Shown one piece after another: positions 5,111 to 7,426 of a stretch of 7,426 nucleotides of DNA. The notes beneath the pieces are model-generated. The model worked only from the letters and a program-made list of their open reading frames with translations, was not told the origin of the DNA and did no database searches. Source of the stretch: a bacterium (GTDB lineage Bacteria; Krumholzibacteriota; Krumholzibacteriia; Krumholzibacteriales; Krumholzibacteriaceae); NCBI GenBank assembly GCA_017885175.1, contig JAFNGP010000261.1, forward strand, positions 6,385-13,810, written 5' to 3'. The position numbers were made by a program, and so were the translations under genes. How positions within the stretch are numbered: position 1 is the stretch's first letter; each line of letters starts with the position of its first letter.

Positions 5111-5905
5111 TCACCAGACCTCTCGCCTCGCATATACGTCGTATATCCTCAACGAGTAATCCGCGAACTCCCCGACGATCTCCGGAATCCCGTCGTTGTT
5201 CATGTCGAACAGCATGATACGGTCGCCGAAGGGTTTGTCCCATGCGATCTCGACGTTGAAGAACCGGGAATCGATGATGATTCCGCTGTTGAGGATGATC
5301 TCCGGCTGGGGATCCTTGTCGACGTTGCCGACAATGATCTCCGCGGCATCGAAGCTCTGCTGGCTCACCCACTGCTTGCTCTTGCTGATGCCGTCCACGA
5401 AATAGAGGCGCCCGTCGGCGATGTACACGAGCTCGAGCTGCGGGTCCGCGTCGATATCGGCGACCTCTATCGCCTGGATCGAGGAAAAATTGTCCTCGAG
5501 ATTCTCCCAGATATTCTGGTACGTCTCCGTGCTGTAGACGAGAATGCGCCCGTTCACGGTCGCGATGATTATTTCCGGAACCCCGTTGGCGTCCAGATCC
5601 CGCACAAAGAATTTTCTTATTTTCACTCCCAGATTCGTCAGCTCCCACTCGAGCTTCCATCCCTTCGGCGTCGATTTGAGGAGATGCAGCTTCCCGTACG
5701 TGTCGGCGTAGATGAGGCCCCATCCCCCCAGGCTGTCCAGGGGGATCACCTGGGCGAACGGGAATCTGCAGAATACCTCCTGCATCACGTATGGATCGGC
5801 ATTCTCGGTTTGCGCCTCGCGCGCCGCCGCGGGGGCGCACGCGAGCATCGAGATCAACAGCACCATCGTCGTCGTTCTCATGATTCTCCGACCAGCTCCT
5901 TTCAT
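5111..5905 (-). CDS. Secreted FG-GAP/VCBS-type repeat protein with four calcium-loop signatures
   Basis: This 264-residue protein has an N-terminal signal peptide (basic GRRIMR, core TTMVLLISMLACAPAAA, AxA site before REA). Four repeats carry the integrin/VCBS-type loop: D103-L-D-A-N-G-V-P-E111, D150-I-D-A-D-P-Q-L-E158, N194-V-D-K-D-P-Q-P-E202 and D234-M-N-N-D-G-I-P-E242, spaced 47, 44 and 40 residues. Each is followed by a strand-turn-strand with a G-R-x-L-x-x or similar pattern. A degenerate blade may precede them (residues 56-77). Such repeats build a calcium-bound beta-propeller, usually for surface or periplasmic binding; the ligand is unknown. At five blades or fewer it is small for a full propeller and may work as an oligomer. 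ATG 5905 is chosen because it overlaps the upstream gene's stop (ATGA); ATG 5881 with GGAG 4 nt upstream is the alternative. SMLAC is a poor lipobox, so a lipoprotein is less likely. Confidence 0.85.
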   Translation of the reverse strand: MKGAGRRIMRTTTMVLLISMLACAPAAAREAQTENADPYVMQEVFCRFPFAQVIPLDSLGGWGLIYADTYGKLHLLKSTPKGWKLEWELTNLGVKIRKFFVRDLDANGVPEIIIATVNGRILVYSTETYQNIWENLEDNFSSIQAIEVADIDADPQLELVYIADGRLYFVDGISKSKQWVSQQSFDAAEIIVGNVDKDPQPEIILNSGIIIDSRFFNVEIAWDKPFGDRIMLFDMNNDGIPEIVGEFADYSLRIYDVYARREVW

Positions 5906-7426
5906 CGTGGACCGGGCTCCGCGGGCTCGACGCCCCCCGGCTGCCCATCCCCTCTCGGGTCGCTCATGCCGCATGCGGCCGAGCCCCTGACCTCGATCGC
6001 CTGCGCGTCGCCGATCGGCGCAGTTCGATCCTCTATCCGATGCCCCTTCTCGACGAGGCTTCTGCGCAGATAGGCGCCGAATGCTCCGTTCTCGGCACTG
6101 ATATGATCGGGCAGCCACTGGTGATGAAAGCGCGGCGCCGAAACGGCTGCTTCGAGACTCATGCCGAAATCCAGCATGTCGATCAGTATCTGCGCTATCG
6201 TGGTGATGATCGTCGCGCCGCCCGGCGTGCCGAGGACGAGAAACAGCTTTCCGTCCCTGAGCGCCATCGTCGGCGCCATCGAGCTCAGCATCCGTTTCCC
6301 CGGCTCGATGGCATTCGCCTCGCTGCCGACCAACCCGTACAGGTTCGGATGCCCGGGTTTGATCGCAAAATCGTCCATCTCGTTATTGAGGAGAAATCCC
6401 GCGCCCCGCACGACTACTCTCGAGCCGAAGCTGTCGTTGAGAGTATACGTGACGGCAACGGCGGCGCCTTCCCGATCGACGACGCCGTAATGAGTCGTCT
6501 CGCGTTTCTCCCGGCTCGTCCCGGGCCCGGCCGAAAGCTCCGATGAGGGGGTCGCCCGCGGCGTGATCGATTTCCTCAAATCGGCCGCATATTCTTTGGA
6601 AATCAAACGCGGCAGACGATTGTCCGTGAAATCGGGGTCTCCGAGGAATTGCGCCCGGTCCGCGTAGGCTCTTCTCTCGGCCTCGACCATATAGTGGATC
6701 GTTTGATCGGACATGAATCCCATGCCGCGGAGATCGTAGCCCTCAAGGATATTGAGAATCTCGATGAGCACCGCTCCACCCGAGCTCGGAGGCGGCGCGG
6801 ATACGATCTCGTAACCGCGATAGCTGCCCCTCAATGGCTCGCGAATGCGAGCCTCGTATCCGGCAAGATCCCGCTTCGAAACGATCCCGCCGCCGAGCCG
6901 CATCTCTTCGACAATGCTCTCGGCGATCGCTCCCCGATAGAAGGCATCAGGACCGTCCAGGGCGATGCGCTCGAGCGTGCGCGCGAGGATCGGCTGTCTG
7001 AGCGTGTCTCCGGGCGCGAGGGGAGTGCCGTCGCTCTTCATGAACTGCAGGAGGCCGGGAAAACGGCCCTTGTATTCCTGGAGCTCGCGGAGAGACGACG
7101 CGAGCCTTTCGCTCACGGGGAACCCGTCGCGGGCGAGCGAGATCGCCGGCTCCACAAGCTCCCGCCACGGCAGGGAGCCATGAAGCTCATGCGCCTTGTA
7201 CAGCCCCGCAACCGTGCCCGGAACCCCGGCCGCCATGGCTCCGAGGGTGCTCATCCCCTTGATCACATTCCCGAGCGAATCGAGGTACATATCGCGCGAA
7301 GCGCCGAGCGGCGCCGTCTCGCGGAAATCGACAAAAGAAGCCTCTCCCGAACCGAGGCGAAGAAGCATGAAGCCTCCTCCACCCAGGTTGCCCGCCTGCG
7401 GATAGGTCACCGCGAGGGCGAAACCG
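5902..7426 (-). CDS. ggt: Gamma-glutamyltransferase, 5' end cut by the window
   Basis: The frame is open to the right edge and ends at TGA 5902-5904, giving 507 visible residues; roughly 80 N-terminal residues including any signal peptide are missing compared with the E. coli enzyme. The enzyme takes the gamma-glutamyl group of glutathione and passes it to water or an acceptor, normally in the periplasm. Visible residue 3 onward reads ALAVTYPQAGNLGGGGF, close to E. coli. R35 in DFRETAP corresponds to the glutamate-carboxylate-binding Arg. T310 of TTHYGVVD (codon 6496-6498) is the expected nucleophile and self-cleavage point, leaving a 198-residue small subunit. T328-L-N330, N348-E-M-D-D352, S381-S382 and G402-G403 complete the active site; Glu replaces the Gln of E. 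coli, as in animal enzymes. A lid-loop segment (about 356-378, with Y363) is present. It overlaps the FG-GAP gene by 4 bp, suggesting coupled translation. Confidence 0.95.
   Translation of the reverse strand, partial: GFALAVTYPQAGNLGGGGFMLLRLGSGEASFVDFRETAPLGASRDMYLDSLGNVIKGMSTLGAMAAGVPGTVAGLYKAHELHGSLPWRELVEPAISLARDGFPVSERLASSLRELQEYKGRFPGLLQFMKSDGTPLAPGDTLRQPILARTLERIALDGPDAFYRGAIAESIVEEMRLGGGIVSKRDLAGYEARIREPLRGSYRGYEIVSAPPPSSGGAVLIEILNILEGYDLRGMGFMSDQTIHYMVEAERRAYADRAQFLGDPDFTDNRLPRLISKEYAADLRKSITPRATPSSELSAGPGTSREKRETTHYGVVDREGAAVAVTYTLNDSFGSRVVVRGAGFLLNNEMDDFAIKPGHPNLYGLVGSEANAIEPGKRMLSSMAPTMALRDGKLFLVLGTPGGATIITTIAQILIDMLDFGMSLEAAVSAPRFHHQWLPDHISAENGAFGAYLRRSLVEKGHRIEDRTAPIGDAQAIEVRGSAACGMSDPRGDGQPGGVEPAEPGPR

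Noticed and set aside
5859..5905. Lipoprotein signal in the FG-GAP protein
   Set aside because: The only early Cys sits in SMLAC, with Met at the position that usually holds Leu, Val or Ile; an AxA signal peptidase I site follows shortly after.
5076..5948. A 290-residue minus-strand frame overlapping the FG-GAP gene
   Set aside because: It is an Arg/Gly-rich shifted frame of the repeat protein, whose own frame shows a signal peptide and four calcium loops.

Overview
The window is about 7.4 kb of GC-rich bacterial DNA carrying seven protein genes, almost wall to wall. No RNA gene, mobile element or CRISPR array is visible. The gene set points to a Gram-negative-type bacterium: several Sec signal peptides, a TonB-family energy transducer, a periplasmic-type gamma-glutamyltransferase, a secreted FG-GAP/VCBS-type repeat protein, and a TPR protein with a GWxTD-like domain. 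GWxTD domains are known mainly from Gemmatimonadota, Acidobacteriota and related FCB or candidate phyla (Krumholzibacteriota- or Eisenbacteria-like). That assignment is inference from gene content only.

Left part (1-2835). A TPR/GWxTD-like protein, cut by the left edge, runs on the plus strand. Its 3' end overlaps by 11 bp a convergent small membrane protein with a signal peptide. That gene lies 20 bp downstream of a small FMN nitroreductase on the minus strand, so the two probably share an operon driven by a promoter near 2805-2835 that has a palindrome in its spacer.

Middle part (2836-5051). Back to back with the nitroreductase promoter is a clean sigma70-like promoter whose predicted transcription start falls on the ATG of a TonB-like gene, suggesting a leaderless mRNA. 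The TonB-like gene converges on a two-gene minus-strand operon. This operon encodes paralogous secreted proteins of a family I do not recognise. Each has one EF-hand-like loop, a C-G-x-G-x-F-x-G motif and the same C-terminal ending. The upstream copy starts at TTG behind a near-perfect Shine-Dalgarno sequence and has a TATAAT extended -10 promoter.

Right part (5052-7426). A gamma-glutamyltransferase (5' end cut by the right edge) overlaps by ATGA the start of a secreted FG-GAP-like repeat protein with four calcium-binding-type loops. These are probably translationally coupled. The most noteworthy region is 3555-5905: three neighbouring genes for secreted proteins that each carry DxDxDG-type calcium-loop signatures, two of them in an uncharacterised paralogous family.
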